DNA of 64,000 nucleotides from Sipunculus nudus. Lineage: Eukaryota; Annelida; Sipuncula; Golfingiida; Sipunculidae. The position numbers were made by a program, and so were the translations under genes. Each line of letters starts with the position of its first letter. The stretch's first letter is position 1. Shown piece by piece: positions 43,706-55,700 of this stretch. Below the pieces are notes generated by a model. The model worked only from the letters and a program-made list of their open reading frames with translations, made no database searches and had not been told where the DNA came from. The stretch is from assembly GCA_026874595.1 (NCBI GenBank), contig CM049320.1, positions 49,922,714-49,986,713 of the forward strand, in the 5' to 3' direction.

Positions 43706-46169
43706 GCAAAGGAGTTTTGCAACAAAAGACCTTTTTTCATCCGCATATATGCAACCTACCATCTTATATTAAATGTTTTCCCGTTTATCAACATTGCTGT
43801 GCAGAAACACTTTTTTCGGTCTGTTCCTCTCTATAACGTTATGAAATGTATTACACAATCAAAGACATACGAAACGATGAAAAAATGAAACCTTAAGATG
43901 TGGTTTTATGTCGAATTACACCACTAAGAAAATTCTGTGTAAATGAGGTAATGTCATAAGGGTTAAGCTTATAATATTAACATAGCTTACAGAACCACTG
44001 ATTAATCAGATTTGGTTATCTTACCAATTACAAAGATGGCACACAAAAGGAAATTTTGATTTTCTTCGGTCCTCTTAACTTTTCATCAGTTGCCATGTCT
44101 CTGTCTAGAAATTTCACTCTCAGTAACCATAGAATTCCGTTTCCATTATGACAGGACCTATGTAGGTTAGAACTACCTATTTCTGAGTCAGTTCATGTTA
44201 GGTCATTCCAAAATTAGATAGGTCAGTAAATAGTGCAGGTGAGCTAAGGAAACATCAGGCCAGAATAGAAGGGCGCATACATTATTTATAACAGGATAAA
44301 CATGATTGGCAGGGTTGCTTTTTTTGTTCATGTTAGAGGGGATCGAACGTTGCTTGACAGATGGTGACATCTGTTGCCAGTTTTAGAAACTGCCTTCTGT
44401 TCCAGAAGCCAAATATAAATGCAGGTGTTGAGTTTGAGATTGGTGTAAAACATGATGCCAAGCACTCGACAGAAAAACAACAGGTGACGGCAAAAATGTG
44501 CACCTGTATGACAATATACTGAGTTTGGAAAAATGTTTTTGTAACTGTTAGAACACAGGGCGATGTCTTGAATAAATGTTTTTGGCTGAATGTATTAATA
44601 CCAAGCAGGTTTAGACATGATATTTAGCACAAAGGGGATTAGAAGACACAAAGGCGCATATGGTAGGCACAATGTGGGTAACCTTAGATTAAGCAAAAAG
44701 GTATTCAGTGTTCTTCGTCCAGATGAATCCTCAATTTGCAATAATTTCGCTTAATCTTCTATCAGTTCACGCATTCTTTGACGAACAATGACATTGCTTG
44801 ATTGTACGAATATGAAAGACCCATTGAGCTTTTGCACTGTCCATCTAAATAGAAGTTCGGCTGTATAAATGATGTTACATCTACTCACCATATAATCTTC
44901 CTGGTAATTCAAGCTGCGCTGACAATATTTAACTATGTTACTGGACAATAGTCACCGACAACATCCGCCAGGATGCTAATCAAAGTTTTGTGTACAAACT
45001 TACACAAACAATGAGTCACTGTACATCAACTGAAACTCTAGAACAATGGTCCTTAATCCTAGTGGTCTTCTATTTGGTTTAACAGAATATTTTTTTAATA
45101 TAAAGATGATACATTTTATTTAAGCAAAAAATATTTTAAACTTTTTCTCCCACTAGTAAATATCTCTTTAGTTCTTTTAACATCATTTAATATCTCTTTT
45201 AACATTATAAATGTATAATAGGGATTCAGATCACCACATCAGCGTAAATGATTCTTCCGCGATTTTTATCACAATCCTAATCTAAATTACATTATAACCC
45301 GCTTATTAAAGTATGCAACCATTTACACTGTTGGAGTATCTTCCCCTCCGCCTACTCTGCCAGGTGCACCTGCACCAACATCAAACGCGACCACTTACTT
45401 TGCTATAACAGAAAACAGTGACAGCCCCAGTTGGTCAAAGTAGAAACTATAATTAATTTGTCTGGCCTTCTGTCCGCTACAACTACACTAAATAAACCCA
45501 GGCGATCTAAAAAGACCTACTCCTCTTGACTTTTTGGTATTATGGGTTTAAATAATTAGAACAAAAACAGGACTGCGCTTGGCATTTTTGCTCTCCCGGT
45601 TACTCCAGACATATCAAAAGTACTTGTTATTTTAATGTATTAATGTATATATAGTTAAAAAACTTGACATGAACTAGGCTTTGTACTAGATATGACATGA
45701 GGTGCAGAATAAACAGCATTAGTTATTTTTTTACGTATTTTTATAAAACTAGTGGAGCTGATACCAGTAATACTGCTCCTCAATTCATTTATCAAATATC
45801 AATATAGCATTTTTTTCCATTTCAAATAATTGAAATCAACTTTATCTTTTATTCCAGGAAGGTTATATTAGGTGTTACAATATCTTTTATAGCTTTTCCT
45901 GGGTTGTATCCTTATTTTTCCTGTCTTGATAATAGTCTAAAGAGGCGGTGAGAAGGAAAAAATAAATGAGGAAAAAAGTCAGAAAAGACAGTACGTATCG
46001 CGACTAGTCTCTGACACAAGACAGGGTCTTATTTCATCCTGATTTTTTTAAATAATCATCAAATCCAATCTTTGGATATCTGCATATGAGGTATGTCTTT
46101 TATTTTACTAAGGGCGTTGCCTTATAGGATGATTTAGTTTACCACTGGTGTCTGTGATAATCCCAAAAA
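43706..46169. other. AT-rich intergenic DNA
   Basis: No supported gene. A short minus-strand exon-like stretch near 44889-44940 (YCQRSLNYQEDYM followed by GTGAGT) is too weak to call. Confidence 0.4.
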
Positions 46170-47430
46170 CTCCTCAGAGCATCATTAGGGTCCATATTCC
46201 GAGACCATTCTGCCATATTTTTTTAAACCATAGTTTAAATATAATTATAGGTAAATTGATTCTAGTAAGCGTTGTTGCCAACAGATGAAGCTCACATTCC
46301 GATGTTACGTGTATGATCGTCAATATCATCGACATGCCATGAGCCAAGCCGAGCAAATCGTAATGTATTTTCCGTGCTCTGAATGATGTTCATAATTAAT
46401 TTCGTATATATATCAAGTGCTCATAAAAATATTCAGGGTTCTCCGGTTTATGTACCTGCTATGGTTAGATATATAGACATACTGTTTACTTATGATATAA
46501 ATGTTTCATTAGGGGAGCATATCCCGCTTGCTATTATTGTAGAAAAAAAGTCTATTACCGTCCCTATTCCGAAACCAATCTGTTACATTATTTAAACCAT
46601 AGTTTAATTATTGTTACCGTCAATTTAATTCATGTAAGTGTTGTTGCTACCAGATAGCGATCTGTGCACCCAAGGTCAATCTGCAAAAGCAATACAATTA
46701 TCCCTCATAATATTCTGAACAGGTTGGGAAAAAATATAACCAATATGGACATAACTGCCGCTAATGATTTAATTCAAGTGAATAACTCTGGTCGTTTACA
46801 TTGGATCAATTTCTATTTTAGAACATATATTAGGACGTTATTCAACAATGAATCCTAAAAAATTCGAAATAGCCAGTATTTATTATAAGGCATATTTCGC
46901 ATATGTTTATGGTACAAAACTATAAATGAAAATAAATATAATTATAGCCAAATTAATTCTAGTAAGTGTGTTACCACCAGATCGAGCTTCCATTACAATG
47001 TTAGGTTTGTGCTTGTCACGACCCTGACGGCTTTTTTTATGTCACTTGATATGTCGTCAATATCATCGACATGCCACGCCCCCAGCCGAGCAAATCCTCA
47101 CGCATGCCCTGAACGATGTCCATAATGTATATAGGTATATAGCAAACTGTTTGCCCATGATATAAAGGTTTCATTAGGGGAGCACCTCCCGCTTACTATT
47201 ATTGTAGAAAGCATTCAAAATTGAAAGCAATACAATTTCCTTTATATATTTCCAATATGCTGAATAGTATGGGAATAATAGAATCAATGTGGACATAATT
47301 GCCGCTAATGTTTTAATTTAAGCGAATAACTTGGATAGTTATTCGGTGGAAAGTTTTCATTGGATACATTCAACCTTAAGAAGATATCATCAGGGCATAC
47401 TCCACGATAAATCTTTAAAACATCACGTCG
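46170..47430 (+). repeat. Diverged tandem duplication of a ~750-bp unit
   Basis: Unit 1 is about 46205-46920 and unit 2 about 46940-47430. Shared text: 'aattgattctagtaagcgtt', 'tcgtcaatatcatcgacatg', 'gccgagcaaatc', 'tttcattaggggagca', 'gcta.tattgtagaaa' and 'aatgtggacataa.tgccgc'. The sequence around 46550-46660 repeats the start of the unit again. No coding function is apparent. Confidence 0.6.
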
Positions 47431-47519
47431 TGGCAATTTTTCTGATATAGTGTCTAACACACCCATCAAGCACACCCAGTAAATTGCTAGTCGTGGTGTC
47501 TATTAAATCGATGTTTTAG

Positions 47520-48615
47520 TCTCTCTCTCTCTGTCTCTGTCCCTTTCTCCCTCTCTCTCCTCACACCATTCCATTTTTACTCCTTTGTATCTCATAACTG
47601 TTTACGTCAGATTATATCATTTGGTCTATTAAATCTTGGCTAATTCATAGATATGATTTGTCTTTTTATTTTTTAAACATATTTATGATGAGAATTGATA
47701 GACAAAGGTTTCTCAGTTATTCAGTTGAGGTAGGGAACGGATAATTATGAGATAAACTAAAGGCTCCGTAACAGGAATTGTGCACCATATGAATATTTCA
47801 TAATATGCCCACACAAGGTTTATACCTGTTTGTGTGATTTTAAATCTGCGCCCATTAAATCTCTCACTTTCTCTTCCATTCCATTATTTCTCCAACTTTC
47901 TGTCTGTTGATCCCTCTGCCTGTCTTCTCTCTGTCTCTCTGCCTCTCTTCTTCTTGCCTTATTTTTTGTTTTCTTCTATCCCTGCCTGTCTGTCTATCTC
48001 TCCATCTCTAACTGTCTCTCTTTGTTTCTCACTCTGTATTTCTCTCTCTCTGCCCCCCTCTTTCTCCCTCTTCTCATTCCATTTTTCTCACTCTCTCTGT
48101 CTGTCTTTCTGTCTCTCTCTCCACCTTCCAATTTCATTATTTCTCACTCTCTCTGTCTGACTGTCCCTCTGTCTCTGTCATCCTCTCTCTTTCTCTCTCT
48201 CCACCCTTCTATTCCATTATATCCTCTTCCGTCTCTGCCTGGTTGTCCATCTGTCTCTGTATCTCTCTGTATCTCCCGTTCTCTGTTTTCTGTCTCTCGA
48301 TCTGGACTTCTCTCTCGACCTTCCCATTCCATTATATCTCTTTTCTTTGGATCTGTCTTTGTCTATCTGTCCCTCTCTCCATCATCCCATTTTCTGTATC
48401 TCATTACTGTTTACGTCAGATAATATCATTTTATCGATTAAATCTTGGCTATTTCATAGATTTGATTTGTCTCTTAATTTTTAGAAATATTTAAAAATAA
48501 GATATATAAGAAGTGTTGGACAAAGAGGTTTCAGCTGAGGAAGGGTGCGGATAATTATGAGATATCATGAAGGCTCCGTAACAGGAATTGTGCACCATAT
48601 GGATATTTCATGAAA
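47520..48615 (+). repeat. Polypyrimidine array and ~240-bp direct duplication
   Basis: 47520-47560 and 47860-48390 are (CTCTGTCT)n-type pyrimidine tracts with 'ccattccatt' spacers every ~115 bp. The sequence after the tract at about 47560-47810 is repeated at about 48380-48615: 'ctgtttacgtcagat', 'ggataattatgagata', 'ggctccgtaacaggaattgt'. Confidence 0.7.
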
Positions 48616-49575
48616 GGCTAAAAGACGTTTTACAGGTTGATGTGATGTCTAGGGCACATATCAAATCTCCCTTCTCTCTTTCTATCTCTCTCATCTCTCT
48701 CTCTCTCTCTCTCTGCGTGCTAAAATTCAGCTGGACAACTGATAAGGGAAAACAATACTTTTTGTGAAATAACTTTTTATTTGAAAAGGTTCGACGGTGG
48801 TAAAAGGTAGTGTGATGTAGTATTCGGTTAATTATAGATAATGCTAATGGTAGCTTAGGACATATGTAAAATATGGAAATTATCATAATGTTTCCGCCTA
48901 GGGAATGGTTCATACGTGACTAATGAATAACTGTTCCAGTCATCGATCGAGTGTGGGTCACCAGCCGGATATCCTAAACACTTGCTTTAGGAGAAGTGGG
49001 AGGTGCGATTTCTCGGCTTTAACTTTTCAGCTTGTCCTTGTATATTTGAATAGCATCATAGCATCTCGTATTACGAGATTTTAATATCCGTATATCAATG
49101 AGGTTTTTTTTTTCCTTAGCAATGTTCATACGTTTAAACTTTAAAATGTCACGTTTCATAGGATTCTCGTTAATAGGTTGCCCCCTCTAATAGCAACACA
49201 GCAACCAGCTGAGGTTAAAAAATCTTTCAGCAGAATATTGACGAATCCTCTCCATCTGGAACCAAACAAGTAGAAGTATAAATGAGAACCTGAATACACT
49301 GATATAACAGTAAACAACGGGTTAAATATAGTATTGCCAAAAGTACATAAGAGAGAATGAAACATTCTTCATATGTTGTCAGTTATACAAAAATGACATT
49401 GCGCACATTGACGTTCACTACTTTAAAGACAGTTTTAGAATTTGATAGTCATTATACCTATGACCAGTCAAATACATCGTTGATACATATACACATATAG
49501 GACAAATTACTTTATAAAGGAGAGTAAATCATGAAAAACAGGGAACTGAAAATAACAAGGCATATATATACTTAC
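48616..49575. other. Intergenic; (CT)n tract at 48665-48715
   Basis: Apart from the pyrimidine tract nothing is recognised. Confidence 0.45.
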
Positions 49576-49643
49576 ATAGTAGTTAGGACAATAACTGTCA
49601 CAGCCGATGACCTCAAATGTCCAGCCGTCAGTCGATGCCAGTG
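49576..49643 (-). CDS. Possible minus-strand exon, unknown
   Basis: A 68-nt stretch, phase 1 start and phase 0 end, with a good donor (TAT|GTAAGT) but a weak acceptor. It encodes ALASTDGWTFEVIGCD then SYCPNYY, a Cys/Trp/Tyr composition typical of extracellular domains. Its phases would let it follow the Thr-rich exons at 52.6 kb and precede a cytoplasmic exon, but this is conjecture. Confidence 0.25.
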
Positions 49644-52590
49644 CTTACCCTTAGTTCGGTAAAATAAGATTTTCTGTCAACACAGAGTTCGTTCAGGCTG
49701 TATAAAGGCAATACCACATAACAAATTGAAATTAGATTTTACACAAGTTTAAGCAATTAACTATGCCGCAATTCTAAAGCACCCAAAAATGCTTAAGTCC
49801 AAAATAACGGTTTCTGCTTTATAGACCGGGTAAATTCCTGACATGAAAGAAAGCAAAAGTTGGAAATTGATCCTGGTATAATTGTTCATCTTTTTGTTCA
49901 GTTATAATATACTTTTACTAGCAACAACTCCTACTGTTTTTTACTTTTTCTTCAGATCTTCATTGTGCCTCAATCTTTGATATCCAGTCTTTAATACTTT
50001 GTGGAAATAATTGGAAAGAATTACTTATAGGTTCTTCCTTCTGAAGGAAGGCGTGGGTGCGATTAAGAATATATAGTGCAACAAAACGGTGAAAAAAATG
50101 TTTCCCACATTTATTTTTCAACCAACAAATTCTTTAACTATGGTTTACTTCGGTGTAAGGATGGACTTTTTTCTGAAGAATGTCAGGGGTACAAAAAATA
50201 GATGCATAGTGTGGACATGCTTTAAGGGTCAGCTAAGACCATTGAAACAATCAGCTTCGCATGCCCATCGATTTAAGGATGAATCTGTAAAACACTAATC
50301 TATGTGAATATATTTTAAAATTCCTTGATACCATCGCCCCTCTAGACCGTTTCCTGATTCCTCAAATGTACAGTATTGAAGATACGATAAGGGAGAAAAG
50401 GGGATGAAAACCACCCATCAGCTTACACAACTTATAATTTGTAAACGTCTATTGTGATCTTAAATATAAATTGTTATCCCCATCATAAGCCTTAGGAATA
50501 GGTTTATAGTAAGCATTTTCTTTTAAGCTAATAATTAATGGTAAAAATATATTTCTATGACAAAAATGTTTTCTTAGCATGTTTAATAAAGACATCTCCA
50601 TGAATTGTTGTAGAGCAGTTTATTATAACAAACAGTGATATAATCCTAACATTTTCAAATTCATATTTGTATGGTATGAGATGATCCCTGACAAATTTAG
50701 GTCTTGATAAATTGTGCATACCGTTCCATTCAGAATATATGATAGGCACAAAAAATATACATATAAAGGTAGTGTTTATATATGTTTATATATATATATC
50801 CATAAAAATATAATTAATATACTTATGTGCATTAATGTACAAACAAATATAAGTTCACATTAACAACAAATCCCTTCCGTTTACGCTATGCGTAAATTAA
50901 TTTTAAAATAATATTACCTCAAAATCTCTTAAACAGTCTTGTTCCAAATATCTAGCATCCTCGCACCTTGGCAGACAATGTATCCAGGATATCACAGAAA
51001 AGTTCCCTAATTTTAGGCCCATTGTTAGAGACTTCATTCTTCGACAGGTTCCCCTGCCAACCTCTCGTTCCATCTCATTCCTCTTTTAGCACAGGCAGGC
51101 TTAGTGAACAAGGGCTATCTAAGATAACATGCTTGTATATTCTATGCATTAATAACGATGTACATTGCCATTTTTGTTCAGATTCGAACTCACACACGTT
51201 ACTGCAGTGGCTCATATATCACGACCAGAGGTACCTGATATTCAATAATACATCAAACACAAAATACTGTCATGATTACAGGATATTTTATGCTGAAGTT
51301 ATAATTTAAGTTTCTTGGAAACATATAAATAACATCATTGTTTTAGGTACATTGTTATTTTTGTTGTCTTGTGAATATTGTATAAACAGCCACTAAATGC
51401 TGAAATATACATTAAATTTGCCTATATACACATGGTTGCTATAAAATGTTTCATACCTTTCATACACCTGGAGCAGTTTATAATGCTTTTCTTATTCTGA
51501 ATGCAAAAACCTAGTGTTATCTAAATAGATCGAACCTCTAATGATTAAAATCTATTTTGTTCATATTTCTGAATGCTGAATATACTCAAAGTGACAGTAC
51601 ATAGTTTTAAAATGTTATGTATAGTTGTCCAAAAGATTTAATGAATACCTGTTAATAGAGACCTTACCTACCGGGTTGCCTAACTTCCAGCGTCATGGAT
51701 CGACCTGCTGTCGAGTCCTTCCTTCAGGTTATAACCTCTGAGAAAATTTATTTTCAAATTGTTACGATGCCAAGACTTTCAGCGCACGGATAGTTAAAAC
51801 GTATTACACATCTACCTATACACCAATGGTTGATAACCTTGTCCAGATGAACGATTCTCAGAACCAGATACGCTTCGGTTCATGTAAATGGCGATGGTAA
51901 ACATTTTCAGAACCACGTATGTCCTTGTACATGTTCACGGCCCAGGTGAACATTATCAGAAGCTAGTACTCTCTGGTACATGTACATGGCCTCAGTATTT
52001 ATTTTCAGAATACAAACTCGTATACGCACAGCAAAAATAAAAGATCAGCATATACAAGGCTAGCATCACTGTTATCTTTGTACCCTGTTTTCTGTTCATC
52101 TCACAAACTTCCAAACATTAATTCATAATCTCATCATTAAGCACTCGTTAAATGTCAAGAATATATGAGGTAGTGTCCTGGTCCAGTAAAAAACACTAGG
52201 ACATGTTGTTCTGAGTCAGTCAATAATTCGTCTTGGATTCGCATAGTGTCCAGTATCATTTAACGTCTATGTCTTAATAAGTTCAGATTAATATTGTACA
52301 TCAGTAATACATCAGGTCATACCAGAAATCAATAGCATTCAATGTAAAGTAATATGCTGTATGTCTAATTGTCTTTAAAAAAACACTATATTACTTGAAA
52401 CTGATAAACTGAGATGGAAATAATTAATGTTTAGACGACAATTACAGACCTTAAAAAAAAGCAATACATATTTAAGATACAAAATATTTTCGTTATATTA
52501 TCATTTCTTAAAATAAAGATATGAATGCTAATATGCATACCTCAATCTCTAGTACTTTGCTTTGTTTAATTAATTATGAAAATTACTCAC
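49644..52590. other. Probable downstream intron or intergenic DNA of the Thr-rich gene
   Basis: No convincing transmembrane or cytoplasmic exon was found on the minus strand. Weak protein-like minus-strand text near 50965-51060 (NLSKNEVSNNGPKIRELFCD) lacks a firm acceptor. Confidence 0.35.
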
Positions 52591-52764
52591 TTTGTGCAGT
52601 GATAGATACTGTAGTAGTCTCCTTGGATGTTGTTTCCGCAGATAGTGTGGATTCATCTACTACTGACGCAGTTGCAACCTCTGCTTCGACTTCAGGTGAC
52701 GAAGTTGATTGTGTTACCCCGACATTGTTAGTTGTACCTCCATTGCTTGCTTCAGCATTTGTAT
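52591..52764 (-). CDS. Thr-rich exon, array copy 1
   Basis: 174 nt, phase 1-1. Acceptor catttag|AT; donor A|GTGAGT. Encodes TNAEASNGGTTNNVGVTQST followed by a SETT/ETTTVS-rich end. Intact. Confidence 0.55.
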
Positions 52765-55700
52765 CTAAATGTATTGTTTTGTTCATTAAACGTATTAATG
52801 TGCTAAATACATTGCACTCTACACAATACAATATATTAGAAAAATTAAAAAAGATTGAACATCAGATAAGACATTAAAAAAGACTAAATAGATTTGGTGG
52901 AGACTAGAATTATCACATCACAGTAAATGACGATGACTACCAAAATCAACTGGAAAGGGGTGTGTATAAGCAATCGGCCTTCTAAAAGCACTGCTAACAA
53001 GGGCGTCCTTGCATTTGTCAGGAAGATTGAGAACAGCGGAAAAGTATCTATTTCCACAAAGAAGGCTGGCGCTCGACATCCCAAGAGTGACTTATTGGAT
53101 TTATATCAATGCAATAATGCAAGAATATATTATATCAATATTATAACGTGGCTCCCATTCAGGCCACTTGATATGATACCTACTACTGTCGTTGAGTGAT
53201 AGGATATGGCGTTAAAGGTTAACAAAAGACTTGACTTGATACCATCCACAGGGATAGTGACACGTGGTGAAGAGTTATGATATCTGCCACCATAACTGTT
53301 CGCAAAACAATGCGACATGTTGACTACGACCACCCTCAAGGCGCTCGGCAAGGTAATATTCTATATACCATACCCATCCAGGTAAATAGCAGCGAAAAAT
53401 ATATCATGCCATCACTATCCAGGCCCACAATCAGGCGCTCTTATACCTAAAGGTGTTAACAAAACAAAGGACAAGCAACATGATACCTACATCTATGTCT
53501 AGTTGTCTTACTTTGTTTTAATAATTATGAACATAACTCACTGTCTGCAGTGATAGATTCTGTAGAAGCAACATCTGTGGCTGTGTCCGTGGATGTTGTT
53601 TCTTCAAGAAGTGTGGTTCCATCCTCTGGTGAGGCGGTTGTGACCTTTGCTGAGACAACAAAAGACGAAGTTGATTGCGTCATCCCTATTTTGTATGCTG
53701 TACTTCCAAGGCCGGCTGCAGCATTTGTATTAGAATGTATTGTCTTGATTATTTAAGTGTATTAATATACGAAATTTACTCTATTAAAATACATATATCT
53801 CTGCACTGTACATAATAAAATACATAAGGATAATCTATAACAAATACAATCAAATACAACAATACAAAGGGACTTAAAGAGATTTGCAACAGACTAGATA
53901 GTTGAGAATTCTAAAACAAGGAGTTGACATGACAGTAGCTGACGACGAATGTTATTACAACAACTGAAAAGGGATGTGGTTTCAGCAAGCAGTCTTTTAA
54001 AACATTGCACACTTGTGGCATTCTTGAATTGCTGAGGGATATTGTTCCAAAGAAAAGCGAAGAATATTTCAAAGGATCCCTTTTCATACTATGCCCAGGC
54101 TATCGACATATCAAAGAGGGATTTATCGGCTGACCTGAGTGCACGCGCAAGATGATCAACCTTGAACATTTTCCCAAGGTATGAAGGTGCTGAGCCCAGA
54201 AAGGCTTTATAATTTAGCAAAAGCACTGTAAATCGAGGTCTATAATCTGAGGACAGCTGGCCAAACTGCGCTATGCCATGTAATGGTTCTATTAAATGAG
54301 TTATATCAAAGTGATTTTGCTATGTAACATGGTTTGTATAGTACAGAATCGTGGATTCTCTCCAGGCAGGCTGATACGATACCTACTACCGTCGTTATGT
54401 GAAAAAAGATGGCGACAAGATAAACACCAAGGCTGAGATGATACAATCCACCGTCGTCGTGACACGTGGTGAGGTGGTATGATATAACCCCATTAACTGA
54501 ATTGCAAAACAATGCGACATGTTGCCTACGACCAACATTGAAACGCATTGGAAGGCAGTATTATATATACCATCATTATCGAAAACAAAGCAACACATTA
54601 TAATACATAACATCTCCATCCAGGCACAAAGTTAGGCGATATGGTAACTAAATTGTCATGAAGGATAAGGGCAAGGGATATGAAGCCTACTTTAATTTCT
54701 TATTGTCGTACCTTTTTCAATGAATAACGAACCGTACTCACTGTCTGTAGTGATAGATAATGTAGTAGCAGAATGTAGGGCTGCGTCTCTGGATGTTGTT
54801 TCCACAGACAGTGTGGATTCATCTTCTGCTGACGCAGTTGTAACCTCTGCTGGGACTACAGGTGACGAAGTTGATTGTGTCACCCCGACATTGTTAGTTG
54901 TACCTCCATGGCTTGATTCATCATTTGTATCTAAATGTATTGTTTTTTTTTCATTTAAGCGTATTAATGGGCTTAGTTAACTGTATTAAAATACAATATA
55001 TCTCTTGCACTGTACATAATATCATATATTAAGATAATATTAAAAACTAATTAAAAAGCAAATGAGACAATAAAAAAGGACCAAATAGATTGCGGCAGAC
55101 CAGATAATTGAGATTTTAAAAAAAAAGTGGGCATCAAAGTGAATCACGATGACTACGAATATACCAACTGGAAAGGGGTGTATATTCAGCAATCGACCTT
55201 CCAAAAGTACTGTTAACAAGGGCACCTTTGTATTTATCGGGAAGATTTTTCCAGAGAACAGCGGAAAAGTAACTGAAGGATATCTTTCGACAAAGTGAGC
55301 TGGCCCTCGGCATCTCCAAGAGAGATTTATTGGATCTATATCAATGTAATAATGCAAGAATATATTATATCAATAAAATAACGTGGGTCCCATTCAGGCC
55401 ACTTGATATGACACCTACTACTGTCGTTGAGTGATAGGGTATGGCGTTAAAGGTACAAAAAAAAAAAGACTTGACGTGATACCATCCACAGGGATAGGGA
55501 CACGTGGTGAAGAATTATGATATCTGCCACCATAACTGTTCGCAAAACAATGCGACATGTTGACTACGACCACCCTCAAGGCGCTCGGCAAGGTAATATT
55601 CTATATACCATACCCATCCAGGTAAATAGCAGCAAAAATATATCATGCCATCACTATCCAGGCCCACATTCAGGCGCTCTTATACCTAAAGGTGTTAACA

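Larger units (their letters stand above)
53215..54670. repeat. Recent tandem duplication, left copy
   Basis: Nearly identical to about 55450-56910, offset 2238-2239 bp. It includes Thr-rich exon copy 2 and a LINE tail fragment. Confidence 0.75.

Noticed and set aside
47834-48494. Open frames rich in Ser/Leu/Pro (+) or Arg/Glu (-)
   Set aside because: Artefacts of the CTCTGTCT polypyrimidine array.
51660-51735. Minus-strand exon between cagag and gtaagg
   Set aside because: Phase 1 reading meets a stop within the segment and the other frames also close; it looks like a fragment of a dispersed repeat.
53550-53756. Plus-strand open frames over the Thr-rich exons (also 52521, 54720, 55789, 56952, 59450)
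   Set aside because: Splice sites, phases and composition all support the minus strand; the plus frames are mirror readings.
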